64,000 bases of DNA, from positions 15,973,449 to 16,037,448 of the forward strand of contig NW_026622930.1 of assembly GCF_023065955.2 (NCBI RefSeq), written 5' to 3'. Both the position numbers and the translations under genes were made by a program. Source of the stretch: Ursus arctos (lineage: Eukaryota > Chordata > Mammalia > Carnivora > Ursidae). Positions 23,831 to 34,895 of this stretch are shown piece after piece. Each line of letters opens with the position of its first letter. Positions within the stretch are counted from its first letter, which is position 1. Below the pieces are notes generated by a model that saw nothing but the letters and a program-made list of their open reading frames with translations, was not told the DNA's origin and ran no database searches.

Positions 23831-24107
23831 AAAGAATATCTGGGATACTTTTGGTTGATTTCGGTGGATGGATTATGTGCACTGACCCCTCGGATGTCTT
23901 CAAACACTACTAAAATGGGAATGAAGGACAGCAAAATAGATCAGTCCACTAGTATGTAAAGAACGGAAGGGGAAACACAATGAATGAGAAATGTGAATTT
24001 TTTTTTGCAAGGTGTGGTAACTGACAACACACCTGAAAAGGCTGAAACATAAGCTCCTGAATAGAGTGGGCTGCATGTCATAATCTATTGACTCACCTTG
24101 TGAGATC
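23831..24107. other. Unassigned DNA
   Basis: No feature recognised. Confidence 0.5.
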
Positions 24108-24125
24108 AGGAAGGCTTAGAATTAG

Positions 24126-24329
24126 GGGCGCCTGGGTGGCACAGCGGTTAAGTGTCTGCCTTCGGCTCAGGGCGTGATCCCGGCATTATGGGATCGAGCC
24201 CCACATCAGGCTCCTCCGGTATGAGCCTGCTTCTTCCTCTCCCACTCCCCCTGCTTGTGTTCCCTCTCTTGCTTGCTGTCTCTATCTCTGTCAAATGAAT
24301 AAATAAAATCTAAAAAAAAAAAAAAAAAA
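24126..24329 (+). mobile_element. Can-SINE (SINEC, ursid-type), young copy
   Basis: Complete head, body and tail ending in about 17 A. A perfect 18-bp duplication 'aggaaggcttagaattag' lies at 24108-24125 and 24330-24347. The intact duplication and tail argue for a recent insertion. Confidence 0.97.
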
Positions 24330-24347
24330 AGGAAGGCTTAGAATTAG

Positions 24348-25027
24348 AAAATACAAGTACTTTACAAGATGAGGAAGACACATCACAACAGAGGATGATG
24401 TAAAATCTATTAGAAATGGGCACTCTACAAGTTAATTCTCATTTTGTCTCTCTTCTCTCCCAGCCAGCCATCCTCCCCTTGGAAATACATTTATCCAGTA
24501 AGAACAAACAAACAAAGGAAAACACCAGAGCTTTTAATTCAAGGATACAAGCGAAACAGGAAGTGAAGGTGAGGTTTCACACAGAAAATGAGGATTCAGT
24601 GAAAATTTACCAACCAGGACACAGTGGTGGCTCATAATACTTTCTCCTAGTCTGTTCCCACAATTCCTGTGTTCAGTTGACATACCCTTCAACAGAAGAG
24701 TAACAGGTCTATTCTTGGAAAGGCTGAAGAGCACGCAAAGAAAAACCACAGGTATCTTTCAATGGGGTAAAGAGGCTTCCTTGTGAAAAGCCAGGGTCTC
24801 CCTACACTGGGGTTCACCATTTAAAAAGTCCTACACATGGACAAAGAGTTCCAATCAACAATCAAGCATCATAAGACATGGAAGACAAACTCCAGTATAA
24901 CTAACATGAAAAAGTGCCATCAGAAACAAAAAGAAAGCAGGGAGAGGAAGAAAATTTCAGTGACACTATAAGTGATCTGAAAGATATAACAGAATATGCT
25001 GGTGTTGCATTTGTTGTTATTTTAATA
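24348..25027. other. Unique-looking DNA
   Basis: No gene. Open frames 24416-24637 (plus) and 24534-24749 (minus) overlap each other and have no recognisable domain. Confidence 0.5.
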
Positions 25028-25175
25028 AGAAAGGATCACTTAACTTCTTTATGTCTCATTTGTGAGATGGTACCTCATAGTGTGGCATAAAGATTACATT
25101 ATGAATATATGTAACTTATTTAGAATAACACCAGCTATGTAATAAATAATACATAAGTGTTAGCTATTATATTTA
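25028..25175 (+). mobile_element. MIR SINE 3' half
   Basis: 'ggatcacttaacttctttat', 'gtctcatttgtgagatggta', 'taacaccagctatgtaataa' and 'taagtgttagctattatatt' follow the MIR sense order. Confidence 0.65.
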
Positions 25176-25261
25176 AGTCAAAGAATATCACAAACTATAT
25201 GTTTAATGACTTCATCAATTTTTTGGACTGAGGACAGTGTTCAGATTAAATTAATTTTATA

Positions 25262-27065
25262 ATCAGAAAATGAAATCAAGAAAACAACTCCATTTATAAT
25301 AACATCAAAATATTAAAATATTTAGGAATAAATTTAACAACAAAAGTATAGGGCTCGTGCAGTGAAAAGCACAGAACACTGCTGAAAGAAATTAAAGAAA
25401 TAAAGGGAACTGACCCCCTATGTTCATAGATTGGAAGTTTTAATATCTTAAGATGGCAAGACTCTTGAAATTGATCAACAGATACAATACAATCCTTATC
25501 AAAATCCCAATTCCTTTTTTTTCCCTAGAAGTTTGCTAACTGATCTTAAAAATTCAAACAGAAATGAGAAGGGTCCAGAATAACCAAAAGAATCTTGGGG
25601 AAAAAAAGAACAAAGTTATATGATTCAAACTTCTTGATTTCAAAACTTATTACAGTTCTACAATAACCAATACAGTGTGGTACTGACATAAAAATAATCA
25701 AAAAGATCATTGTCTCATAATTGACAATACATATATAAATTGACAATGCATATATGACAATGCATATTTGTGGTTAATTGATTTTTGAAGAAGGTGCTGA
25801 GACAATTCAATGAGGGAAAGAATAGCCTTTTCGACAAATTTTGCCAGAGTAATTGGATATCCACCTGTAATAGAATGAAGTTGTACTCTCTACTTAAAAC
25901 CATATACAGAAACTAACTCAAAATAGATCATAAGTCTGAAGATAAAAGCTAAAACTCTTAGAAGAAAGCATAAGAGTAAATTTTGTGACATTGTTTTAGG
26001 TAATGATACTATGATACCAAAAGTGCAAACAACAAAAAATGAGATGAATCAGAATCCATAAAAATTTAAAATTCTTGTGCTCTAAAGATGCCATCAAGAA
26101 AATGAAATGACAATCCATAAAAAATAGAGAATTTTTGCAAATCTTATATATTATCAGGAAACTAATTCCAGAATATATGAAGAACACTTCTGACTCAAAC
26201 AATAAGACAATCTGAATAAAAAATAAACAAAGGATTTGAATAGCTATTCCTCCAAAGAAGATAATCAAATGGCCAATAAGCACATGAAAAGATAACCAAA
26301 GGCATTAGCCATTAGGGAAATGCAAATCAAAACTGTAATGAGATACCACATCACACCCACTAGTATCGCTAGACAGTAACAAGTGGAGGGGAGAATGTGG
26401 GGTAATTAGAACACTCCGACATTGTTGCAGGTGAGATTGTAAAATGTTGCAGCAACTATGGAAAACAGCCTTACAGTCTTAAAACTGTGAAACCTAGATG
26501 GACCATATGATCGAAAATTATACTCCTATGTACATGCCAAAGAGAATGAAAACAAATGTCCCAAAGAAAGTGTACACTAATGTTTATAGCAGAATTATTC
26601 TTAATAGCCAAAAAGTGGAAACAACCCACATGGGCATCAACTTGATAAATGAGTAAATCAAATATGATATATCCATTCAATGGAATGTTATTCAGCAATG
26701 AGAAGAAATAAAGGATACATGCTACAATATGGATGAACCTTGCATACATTAGGCTAAGTGAAAGAAGCCATTCAGAAAAGGCCATGACTGTATAATTGTA
26801 TGATCGTGTAATTCCATTCATATAGATTATCCATCATAGGCAAATCCGTAAAGAAAGAAGAAAAGAATGTTTGCTGGGGACTCAAGGCAGACAAATGGGG
26901 AATGACTGATAATACAGGGTTTCCTTGCAGGGTAGTTAAAATATTTCAAAATTAGGTAGTGGTGATGATTGTACAAATCCGTGAATATAAAAAAATCACT
27001 GAAGTGTGCACTTTAAGGGGTGAATTTTATGGTGTATGAATTACATTGCAATGAAGTTGATATAA
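25262..27065 (+). mobile_element. L1 (L1M-type), 5'-truncated: 3' part of ORF2 and 3' UTR
   Basis: ORF2-derived blocks: 'ggaataaatttaacaacaaa', 'acccccta-tgttcatagattg', 'ttacagttctacaataacca', 'gccaataagcacatgaaaag' and 'gcaaatcaaaactgtaatga'. Further on are 'ccattcaatggaatgttatt' and a 3' UTR ending 'ttttatggtgtatgaattac'. Stops and indels throughout show it is dead; the minus-strand open frames over it (26471-26821 and others) are shadows. The 5' end is a truncation, typical of L1 retrotransposition. Confidence 0.93.
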
Positions 27066-28010
27066 AATAAATTAAAAGATAATCTTGTTAGAATGAAAAA
27101 CGGATATCATGCTTTATTATAAAACAGAAACAAATGAGATTTTAAGGAGGAAGAATCCAAAGCACAAGTAGAAAGTTACAGAAGATTGGTGAATTGAGTT
27201 GAAAGTATCTTAATGCTCTTAGTAGATTCAAACCTCACACCAGGTAAGACTGGCTATCTTACATGCATCACCGCAGACCACTTAGCCCAGTTAGGTGCAG
27301 AAAAGCTCTTTGATTTAATCATGGTCACACATCTTGTGAATGATGTAACCAGGAAGGAGACCAAGTGATTCACGTTCTGGTTCCATGTTGACATGTGAAT
27401 GCATTATTAAAGTGTGCTTATTTTCATCAACATATTATGTTTTTCCTCCTTTCCGCTCCTGTATGTTCCACACAAACTAGTCAGCAATGAGATAGAAAAC
27501 AATCACTTTTTATGTTAATAATATGTTAAATTAGACTATATTTGAACAACCTCAAATATTTTCTTAAAACATAAAGTGCTTTCTTAAATGCAAAAACTGA
27601 ATACCATATTAACACTCTTCTTTTTGTATTTAGTATCTTATTGATTTTGGTAACATTCTGAAGTTGATATAACATGACTTATTAGCTATAGTCTCATGCT
27701 GCCTGTTTCCCATGATTCCATTATCCTCTTCCTGAATTATGACTTTCTTCATTATTTTTCTATCAATTCAATAAATAATTAGATTTATTTCATTGCAAGT
27801 CATGGGGTCATTTATTCCAAGTGAATTTTCACAAAATTATATATAAATTCATTATCCTGCAATTATACTATTAACCTACCTTCTTCCTACATAAACAAAG
27901 ATTTCAAAAAAAAAATCATATGATGCTTTCAGTATCTATTATTTGTTATCTTCAGATTTTAAAAAAGCCATTTGTGTTTATTTAGTTATTTCTATTTCTA
28001 GTTCCTTAAA
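27066..28010. other. Unique-looking AT-rich DNA
   Basis: No gene. A possible MIR trace near 27270-27390 ('aatcatggtcacacatcttg') is too decayed to call. Confidence 0.45.
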
Positions 28011-28023
28011 TATTTCCTCTTTA

Positions 28024-28248
28024 CTTTTAAGTCTCTTTTTAAATTTTTATTTATTTATTTATTTAATTTGAGAGAGAGAAAGCACTAGCAGAAATAGCGG
28101 CAGAGGGAGAGGGAGAGGGAGAGAGACAGGAAGAAAAGTCCGCTGAATGCGGACCCCCGAGGTGGGACTTACCTCAGGTCTCTGAGATCATGACCCAAAC
28201 TGAAACCAAGAGTCAGATGCTTAACCAACTGAGCCAGCCTAGCACCCC
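28024..28248 (-). mobile_element. Can-SINE, antisense
   Basis: Inverted SINE: T-rich tail 'ttatttatttatttatttaa', the 'gagagagagaaag' body, 'gagatcatgacccaaactga', 'cagatgcttaaccaactgag'. A perfect 13-bp duplication 'tatttcctcttta' lies at 28011-28023 and 28249-28261. More diverged than the ursid-type copies. Confidence 0.95.
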
Positions 28249-28261
28249 TATTTCCTCTTTA

Positions 28262-28798
28262 GATCCAGAAGACTAATCTGGGAAATAAAGATGTCAAGTA
28301 ATTGACCAGGTAAATGAGGTAAGACATAGTTTTTAAATAAAATAATGTCAATATTACATATGTGTCATTTCCTCCTCTTCCTCTTCCAACTATTTATTCA
28401 AAGCAGGTAAAGTGGGGCCAGAGTTCACGTAGGAAAACTACTTCTAAGTATTCTCTTTATGTTGCAGTCTCTTAATTTGAATCTTAGAGTTTCCTCTAAG
28501 AAACATATTGAGATTTTTTTATGAAATGCAGTCAGTTGTTCTACTGGGATGTTGATATCCTTGTGAGTGTTTGTTGATGGTACGTTACAACTCTCTGGAG
28601 TGCCTTCCTAGATATGACACATCTAGTGCCTTCCTAGATATGACACATCTAGTGTCATCAGAGAAGATTTTTTTTTCTTCTAAAATAGTTCAGTTGGTAT
28701 TTACTCTTTGGAGTCATTAATTGATTATATCATTAGTGAAAAACTACAGTCTAACAGAGAAGAATAAAGTTTTCTTGAAATATATTCAGGTGAATATT
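28262..28798. other. Unassigned DNA containing a small tandem duplication
   Basis: Apart from the 26-bp tandem repeat at 28599-28654, nothing is recognised. Confidence 0.5.
28599..28654. repeat. 26-bp tandem duplication (2.15 copies)
   Basis: A 26-base unit starting 'agtgccttcctagatatgac' at 28599-28624 is repeated without change at 28625-28650, followed by 4 more matching bases. Not part of a recognised transposon. Confidence 0.97.
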
Positions 28799-28945
28799 CT
28801 TTCATCTGGTGGACATTATTTAACACACATCATCCTCAAAATAAATCTACAAAGCAGATATTAATATTGCCATAACAATTTGCCCATGGGGAAACTGAGG
28901 CTCATAGGAGATCAATAGGTGTGAAGTGGCAGAGTCCTGAGAATA
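28799..28945 (-). mobile_element. MIR SINE, antisense
   Basis: 'ttaacacacatcatcctcaa', 'ccatggggaaactgaggctc' and 'aagtggcagagtcctgag' follow inverted MIR order. Confidence 0.7.
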
Positions 28946-30166
28946 TGTTGCCTCTCAGATGGATAACCCGTTACCTCTGTTGGTGGATGCCAGAGCTGTC
29001 TCTCTGGAAGGGCTGACCAGCTGGAACTCTGCCTATGTTGGAAATAGAGTAATGAGCGGAAGAGATGAGCAAGGATGAAGAACATCTATTGTCTTTAACT
29101 AGGCAAAGCACAACTTCTACCAGGAGGTTTCTCAGACAAGCTTGCTCTTACGGTCAGCTCAGGCTAATCTAAGTAAGTATTTTGGGTCCTTCCCCAAACT
29201 CAATGTCGATTGTATTAACAAGTAGGAAATCATACAAGAAACTTTGCTCTTGATCACTTCAGTCATAAAACCAGGAATGCCGGAGCATAAGCAGGCAGCG
29301 ATTCCCCGACATCCAGCATGGAGACTCTGAAGGTGCTCAAGTGTAAGGATTCTTGATTTATTACTACTTGTGTCCTAATGACCTAACGAAGTGATGAATG
29401 CATAATAGATATTAGATAAATATTTGATGTTGGATGGCCTGGAGCAAGGAAGGAAAAAAGGAAAGAGGGAAGGAAAGAGTAACCGATGTCCGTGGTAAAA
29501 GGGTTTGTTTCTGATCATATCCCAAACTGAACAAGGCAGTTATTTCCCCATTTTCTTTTAGAAAGTTTTAGAATTCCTTTGTATACTACTTAGCATTGTC
29601 CTATGCACAACTCACCCCCAGGGTATTAACACTCCCTTATTTTCAGATCTCATATTCTTGTCTAGATTCAGTATTCCCAAAGCATTTCGATTCTAACATG
29701 CATTTTAGCAACATCGTGCTTCCCGTTTTAATGCTTACTACTTTGGGGTGTCTTTCTACTAACCATGGTGGGGATGCTTATTGGTTACAGAATATCAGCT
29801 CTCCCCACTGTCTTACACTAGGGAGAAGAGACAGGTGGATTCTTGGAGTTCTATTTATTTCCGTCCCAGAAAAAAAAAAAAAGACAAATACCAGCAAAAA
29901 ACACCCTCCAAAAAATAGCAAGCAGCAAGCAGGTGAGAATGTTTACTCTTTTCGGTTTTCACAATATGTAGACGAGGCACTTAATTTGCGGTCTCAATGT
30001 TTTGATGCGATTCCCGTGTTCACATCTCTGGCAACCCGGGATGTCATTACTCACTGAATAACAGCGTAACCACACTGCCACAGGTGGCCTGCAGACTCAG
30101 CAAAATGTAAAAGCCGTCCACTGGATCCTGCCCCAGAGGCTGACAGCATATGCAATGCTCTTCAGA
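28946..30166. other. Unique-looking DNA; longest open frame judged non-coding
   Basis: Holds the longest plus-strand open frame of the window (153 codons, 29596-30057). Its translation includes a Lys-rich stretch made by an A-run at 29869-29881. I recognise no domain, and there is no splice or UTR context. It ends before a SINE. Treated as chance. Confidence 0.5.
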
Positions 30167-30175
30167 AGATAATCA

Positions 30176-30373
30176 GGGGCGCCTGGGTAGCGCAGTCGTT
30201 AAGCGTCTGCCTTCGGCTCAGGGCGTGATCCCGGCGTTCTGGGATCGAGTCCCACATCGGGCTCCTCCGCTGGGAGCCTGCTTCTTCCTCTCCCACTCCC
30301 CTGCTGTGTTTCCTCTCTCGCTGGCTGTCTCTATCTCTGTCAAATAAATAAACAAAAATCTTTCAAAAAAATT
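30176..30373 (+). mobile_element. Can-SINE (SINEC, ursid-type)
   Basis: Full head with 'gtagcgcagtcgttaagcgt', B-box-like 'gggatcgagtccc', body and short A-tail. A 9-bp duplication 'agataatca' lies at 30167-30175 and 30374-30382. Confidence 0.96.
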
Positions 30374-30382
30374 AGATAATCA

Positions 30383-31234
30383 TTCCATCATTTAATGCAT
30401 CATATTTCTCACTGTTGTATAATAGCCTCACGTTAAGAGAAGTTCATTCACAGCTTAGAGTGAGTGATTCCTGTCATTGGGACTTGCCCACACCAAAACC
30501 CAGGAAATTTTAAAGCCTACCAGTTGGGTTGTATAGCTTCTATTGCACACACGCACACACACACACACATCATCATCATGTATGCGTGGTCAAAAGGAGC
30601 ATGTCGATACCCGAGAGATAAGAATCCAAGCTGCCATTGCTCCTTTTTTAGTGACCAAAAAATGCTTATTGTTTCATTGAACGTTATTTACTGAGAGTCT
30701 ATAAAGTCCCTTACAATCAAATTTCTTTTTATTACTTTGTATCTTCCTTTTGTGCTCAGCCCAGTTTCTCGCACCTCTCCCAGATCAGTATTTGCTTGCG
30801 AACTACCGAGTTACTTGGAGAAGAGTAAGACACACAGTTTATGCTATAGCTGATTTTCCACTCGTAGGAATTCTGCAACAAATAAGAAGTTCCTAGTGGT
30901 CTTTAACTGCGCTTTATATAGCAAATACGCCCTCAACACAACGTTTTGACCTGGATTATGTACAAAATGATGAATTATATCTACACATACTGCTGTGTCA
31001 TGATTAATGTGCAAAAGATATCTGGAACCATGATATGGTCGCTTTTTGTACAATATTTTTTTCATATGCATCAAGGCACATTTATTACACCAAATAGAGA
31101 AAGTATTCAAACCTACTCCACCAATTTTAGACAAGTCCAACTGTTTCACATGAACGACAGTTGAGTCTTCCTAAAAATTAGTGAAAACCTCATAAAACTC
31201 TTCTATTCTTCCCTCCTTCCTTTCATTCCTTCCT
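30383..31234. other. Unique-looking DNA
   Basis: No gene. Overlapping open frames on opposite strands at 30844-31164 are mirror shadows without a recognisable protein. The interval 30780-31190 is free of recognised repeats. Confidence 0.5.
30546..30571. repeat. (CA)n microsatellite
   Basis: An alternating CA run with one 'cg' interruption, followed by 'tcatcatcat'. Confidence 0.95.
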
Positions 31235-31400
31235 TCCTAACTGTCCTGTGCCAGGGACTGAATCAATCCACGATAATGTAATAAATAAAGAACTGTATAG
31301 ATAGGGTTTGACTTCCATTAGCTTACTGTCCGATGATAGTGACAGACAAAAAAATATGTAATTGCAAAGAAACGTGCTATCAAGCTATTTCCCTGTGAGC
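31235..31400 (-). mobile_element. L2 3' end, antisense
   Basis: 'ctgtgccagggactgaatca' with 'gcttactgtccgatgatagt', 'gacagacaaaaaaatatgta' and 'attgcaaagaaacgtgctat' follow the inverted L2 3' region. A CTTC-rich run lies just upstream (31208-31236). Confidence 0.6.
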
Positions 31401-32302
31401 AAAGCCAGACAATAAAGGGTAGGCCCGATAAGGCGAAGATAAAGCTCTTCAGACATACTTCACCCTGCTCCGCTGGCCTGAACATAGTCGCACCTGAGTA
31501 GTGAGAGAATAACTCCATAGGCACCATTGACTGCAGACCTGGAAATCATCATCCAGCTTCAACATCCATCATCACAGGACAAGTTCATTTTGTCGCTGTC
31601 ATGTATGTCACTATAGGAATAACTGTTTTGCTAAGAAGCCAGCATCTGATTGGAGATGAGAAGAGAAGAAACGAAGTCAGAGAAAGCAGTTTTTCACTTA
31701 CTGGCTTGGCTCTTCCTTGACCTAGAGAATTTCATACCAGCATAATAGCACTCTGTGACCTGCAAGGGGAAGGATTTCTTAAAGTATCTTTAGGGATGTT
31801 CTCTATAATTAGGAGTCTATTTCTTGCTTTGTGTCTCCCTCTCTACATATATTTTTTTTTCTCTGCTCGTTTAAAAAAAACTATAAAATAAATAAAACAT
31901 GAAAAAAAAAAGAATCTTTCGAAAGTGTGTCAAAGAGTATGGAAAGAAAGTAAGAGGCCAGGTGAATGGGTATGCAGAGACAGCTGGCCGACCATTCACT
32001 GTATCATTGTCAGTCCTTCCTGCACACAAATGCTCTGTCTTTCCTGCCATTTGACACAAATGGGACATACAACAGCTTTAGAACTTGACACCGAGCTAAA
32101 CCCCAAATGGTTTTGAAGAACATCGCCGTGAGTTTATTAGAGAAGTCCCTTTGATCAGGTCCCATATAAGTCATCTGCACAGGAATGGTGTCTAGGCCAG
32201 TTATATAAATAAAATAACTGAGACAGTAACAGTAAGGCTTATGTTGTTAGTTAACTCAAATAAAGCCAATTTGCATATGGTGGCCATGTTTTAGTAAGAG
32301 AT
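31401..32302. other. Unique-looking DNA
   Basis: No gene or transposon recognised. Opposed short open frames at 31871-32116 are shadows of each other. Confidence 0.5.
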
Positions 32303-32490
32303 CTGCCATTTATGAAACACTTGCCTGATGACACGGTGTAACTAGTATGCATTACCATATTAAAGCCCCAAACAGCTCTATATAATAGGCATTTTACTCC
32401 TGATTTACAGATGTGAAGCCTGGGACCTCAGAGAGTTTTTGTTTCCAAATAATATAGCTAGCAGATGGTAGACCGAGGATGTAAACTCTA
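32303..32490 (-). mobile_element. MIR SINE, antisense
   Basis: 'ccatttatgaaacacttgcc', 'tgcattaccatattaaagcc', 'ataataggcattttactcct', 'gatttacagatgtgaagcct' and 'atagctagcagatggtagac' follow the inverted MIR order. Confidence 0.75.
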
Positions 32491-32676
32491 TTTTTATGTT
32501 ATTATATAAAGCTGCCTCCCTGAAATGTACTTAAGACATGGCTTCTTCCTCAAGGAATTTGTGATCTTGTCACAGAAATAGAGCCTATGGTTGAATATAA
32601 ATCAGCACGTATTTGCTGAATACCTTTGTGGACAACATAATGTGAGGATAGCCCCTGCCCTTAAAAAAGGCTTCTT

Positions 32677-32907
32677 TAAAAAAAAATTATTTATTTATTT
32701 GTTTGTTTATTTATTTATTTATTTAGAGAGATTGGGTGAGAGAACAAGTAGGGTGAGGGGCACAGGAGAGGGAAAGAAAGAATCTTAAGCAAGTTCTGTG
32801 CTTAGCATGGAGCCCGACATGGGGCTCGATCTCACAATCCTGAGATCATGACCTGAGCTGAAATCAAGAGCCTGACGCTTAACTCACTGAGCCTCTCAGA
32901 CACCTCA
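32677..32907 (-). mobile_element. Can-SINE, antisense, older copy
   Basis: T-rich tail with ttat/gttt units, 'agcatggagcccgacatggg', 'gctcgatctcacaatcctga', 'gatcatgacctgagctgaaa', 'gcttaactcactgagcc'. The flanking duplication is only approximate, in keeping with age. Confidence 0.93.
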
Positions 32908-32964
32908 AGATGGTTTCTTAAAATCAAAACCATCACCTCCAGAACACCTCACCTCTGCTGGAGG

Positions 32965-33765
32965 TAACAATTACTGTCACGGATGCGGAGTAATTGGAAC
33001 TCTTCTATACTGTTGGTGGTAATGAAAATTGGTGCAGCCACTGCGGAAAACAGTATGGAGGTTCCTTCAGAAAGTAAAATAAAAATAGAACTACGTGTGA
33101 TCCAGGAATCCCATTTCTGGGCACATATCTGAAGGAAATGAAGTTGCTATCTTGAAGTCATCTGTACTCCCATGTTCCTTCAGCATTATTCGCAGTGACT
33201 CTGACATGAAAACAGCCTAAGTGTTCATCAACAGACAGATAATGAAAGTATGGTATATTATACAATGGAATAGTATCCAGATGTAAAAAAAGAAGGAATA
33301 CCTGTTATTTGCATCTTTGAGGGCATTCTGCTAAGTGAAATAAATCAGACACAGAAAGACAAGGAGCTGACTGATATGTGGAATCTATAAAAGTTGAGCT
33401 CATAGAAACCAAGAGTAGACTGGTATTCTCCAGGGGGTTGGGGGTGGGGGAAATGGAGAGACACCAATCAGAAAATACAAACTTTCAACTATGAGATGAA
33501 TAAAATCCTGGGATCTAATGTGGAGCACAGAGACTGTAGTTAATATTATGTTGTATCTTGTATACTTGAAATTTGCTAAGAGAGTCGGTCTCAATTGTTG
33601 TCACCACACACATAAAAATGGTAAGTGTGAGAGATAACGTAGGTGTTAACTAGCCTTATTGTGGAGCTTATTCTGCAATACGTATGTTGTACGCATGCGG
33701 ACACCACATTGTACAAATCAAACTTACACGTTGTATGCCAATGATATCTCGGTAAACCTGGGAAA
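32965..33765 (+). mobile_element. L1 3' end (end of ORF2 plus 3' UTR)
   Basis: 'gaaaattggtgcagccactg', 'cggaaaacagtatggaggtt', 'ttatacaatggaatagtatc', 'aagtgaaataaatcagacac', then the 3' UTR 'acacttgaaa'-type region and an ending 'atgatatctcggtaaacctg'. 5' truncated; resembles L1MA-type 3' ends. Confidence 0.92.
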
Positions 33766-34058
33766 AACCAAAATAATTTAACAAAGAGAAAAAAAAAAGA
33801 AAAGCTGAGAAAAAGAACGTAGACACCATCTAACGCTTCATTTTACTGATGGGGCTGCAATACCTGAACCGATAAATGCAATACCCAAGCTCATCTGGCC
33901 CTTTATTGGAAAGCAGGCTAGGAAGCTGGGAGTAGGAGTGCTGGTCATAGCGGTTGTGTGTGACCAGCACACGAAGCCTGGCTCTCAGGACCCTTTACTT
34001 GGGATTTAATGTTCTGTGACTGATGTCTTCAAATCTGTAACAATTTTATCTTTGACCA
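33766..34058. other. Unassigned DNA
   Basis: No feature recognised. An A/G-rich run follows the L1 tail. Confidence 0.5.
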
Positions 34059-34582
34059 GTGCTTTATCAAGTGAAGTCCGAGGGGACAGGGAGGCATGTG
34101 CTGGGGCCTGGAGACTCAAACGTGATTCTTCACCCTGCTGACTCCGCCTCTTCAGGACCAGATCCCAATGGCCTGCCCCATGGATCCCGAGAACCAGCCA
34201 GCCTCCCCCTTTCTGCTCCTGGCCTTTACTCCTGGAAGGAAGCTGAGTGGGGTCTCAAGGAGAGTCAAGAAGAGGTGTATACCCCACACCATGTTTCAAG
34301 CCAGGGTATGGGGGTGGCCTTCTCCATCCCAGGCTGGCAGAGTCATGTTGTATTCAATGCGTCGCTAAGCTGGGATACGCTTCTTGCCCACACCCCCACC
34401 TTGCCTGCCCTGGATTGGCACCGCAGGCTTCTGGGAAGAGAAGATTCAGTGTGTTAGCTGGCAGGAGGGGATTCTGGGAGGTGGTGAGACTTGCTTTGCT
34501 CCTGGGTCATGGGGAGCACCCTCAGGCGCCTGTAAGAGTTTGCACTTGCTGGGCGAGTATCCTTGTGCCTAAGGGAGAATGA
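34059..34582 (+). other. GC-richer island with overlapping open frames, no gene called
   Basis: Visibly richer in G and C than its surroundings, with several CpGs. Open frames of 132 (34059-34457), 111 (34247-34582) and 66 codons overlap in different frames. None shows a domain I know, and multi-frame openness is expected in GC-rich DNA. Could be an unclassified LTR, a non-coding exon or chance. Confidence 0.35.
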
Positions 34583-34684
34583 GGTTAAACAGCAGATGAC
34601 AAACACCATGACATGTTTGCGCAAGGGACTCCACATTTTTTTTGGGCTGGGCTTGGCAAATTAAGTAGCCAACTTTGGTTACTA

Positions 34685-34895
34685 TTCAGTGATTGCTTTG
34701 TGTATGACAAGTACTGATGCTAAGTACTCTACCTGAATTCACAGCACCCAACCATTATACTTATTACTGAGACACTGTTATTAACCAAATTTTATGAATA
34801 AAGAAACCCAGGTTTGAAGAGGTTAAGACAACATGCCTATGATCACAGAGCTAGCGACCAAGGCCTCAGCTTTGGTCTGTGGGATCCCATAGTCC
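34685..34895 (-). mobile_element. MIR SINE, antisense
   Basis: 'gatgctaagtactctacctg', 'aattcacagcacccaaccat', 'ttgaagaggttaagacaaca', 'tgcctatgatcacagagcta' follow the inverted MIR order. Confidence 0.8.

Noticed and set aside
25262..27065. Possible active L1 reverse transcriptase
   Set aside because: Only the 3' part of ORF2 is present, broken by stops and indels, and 5' truncated.
29596..30057. 153-codon open frame as a gene
   Set aside because: No recognisable domain, a Lys-rich part produced by an A-run, and no visible exon structure or poly(A) context. Length is within chance for 64 kb.
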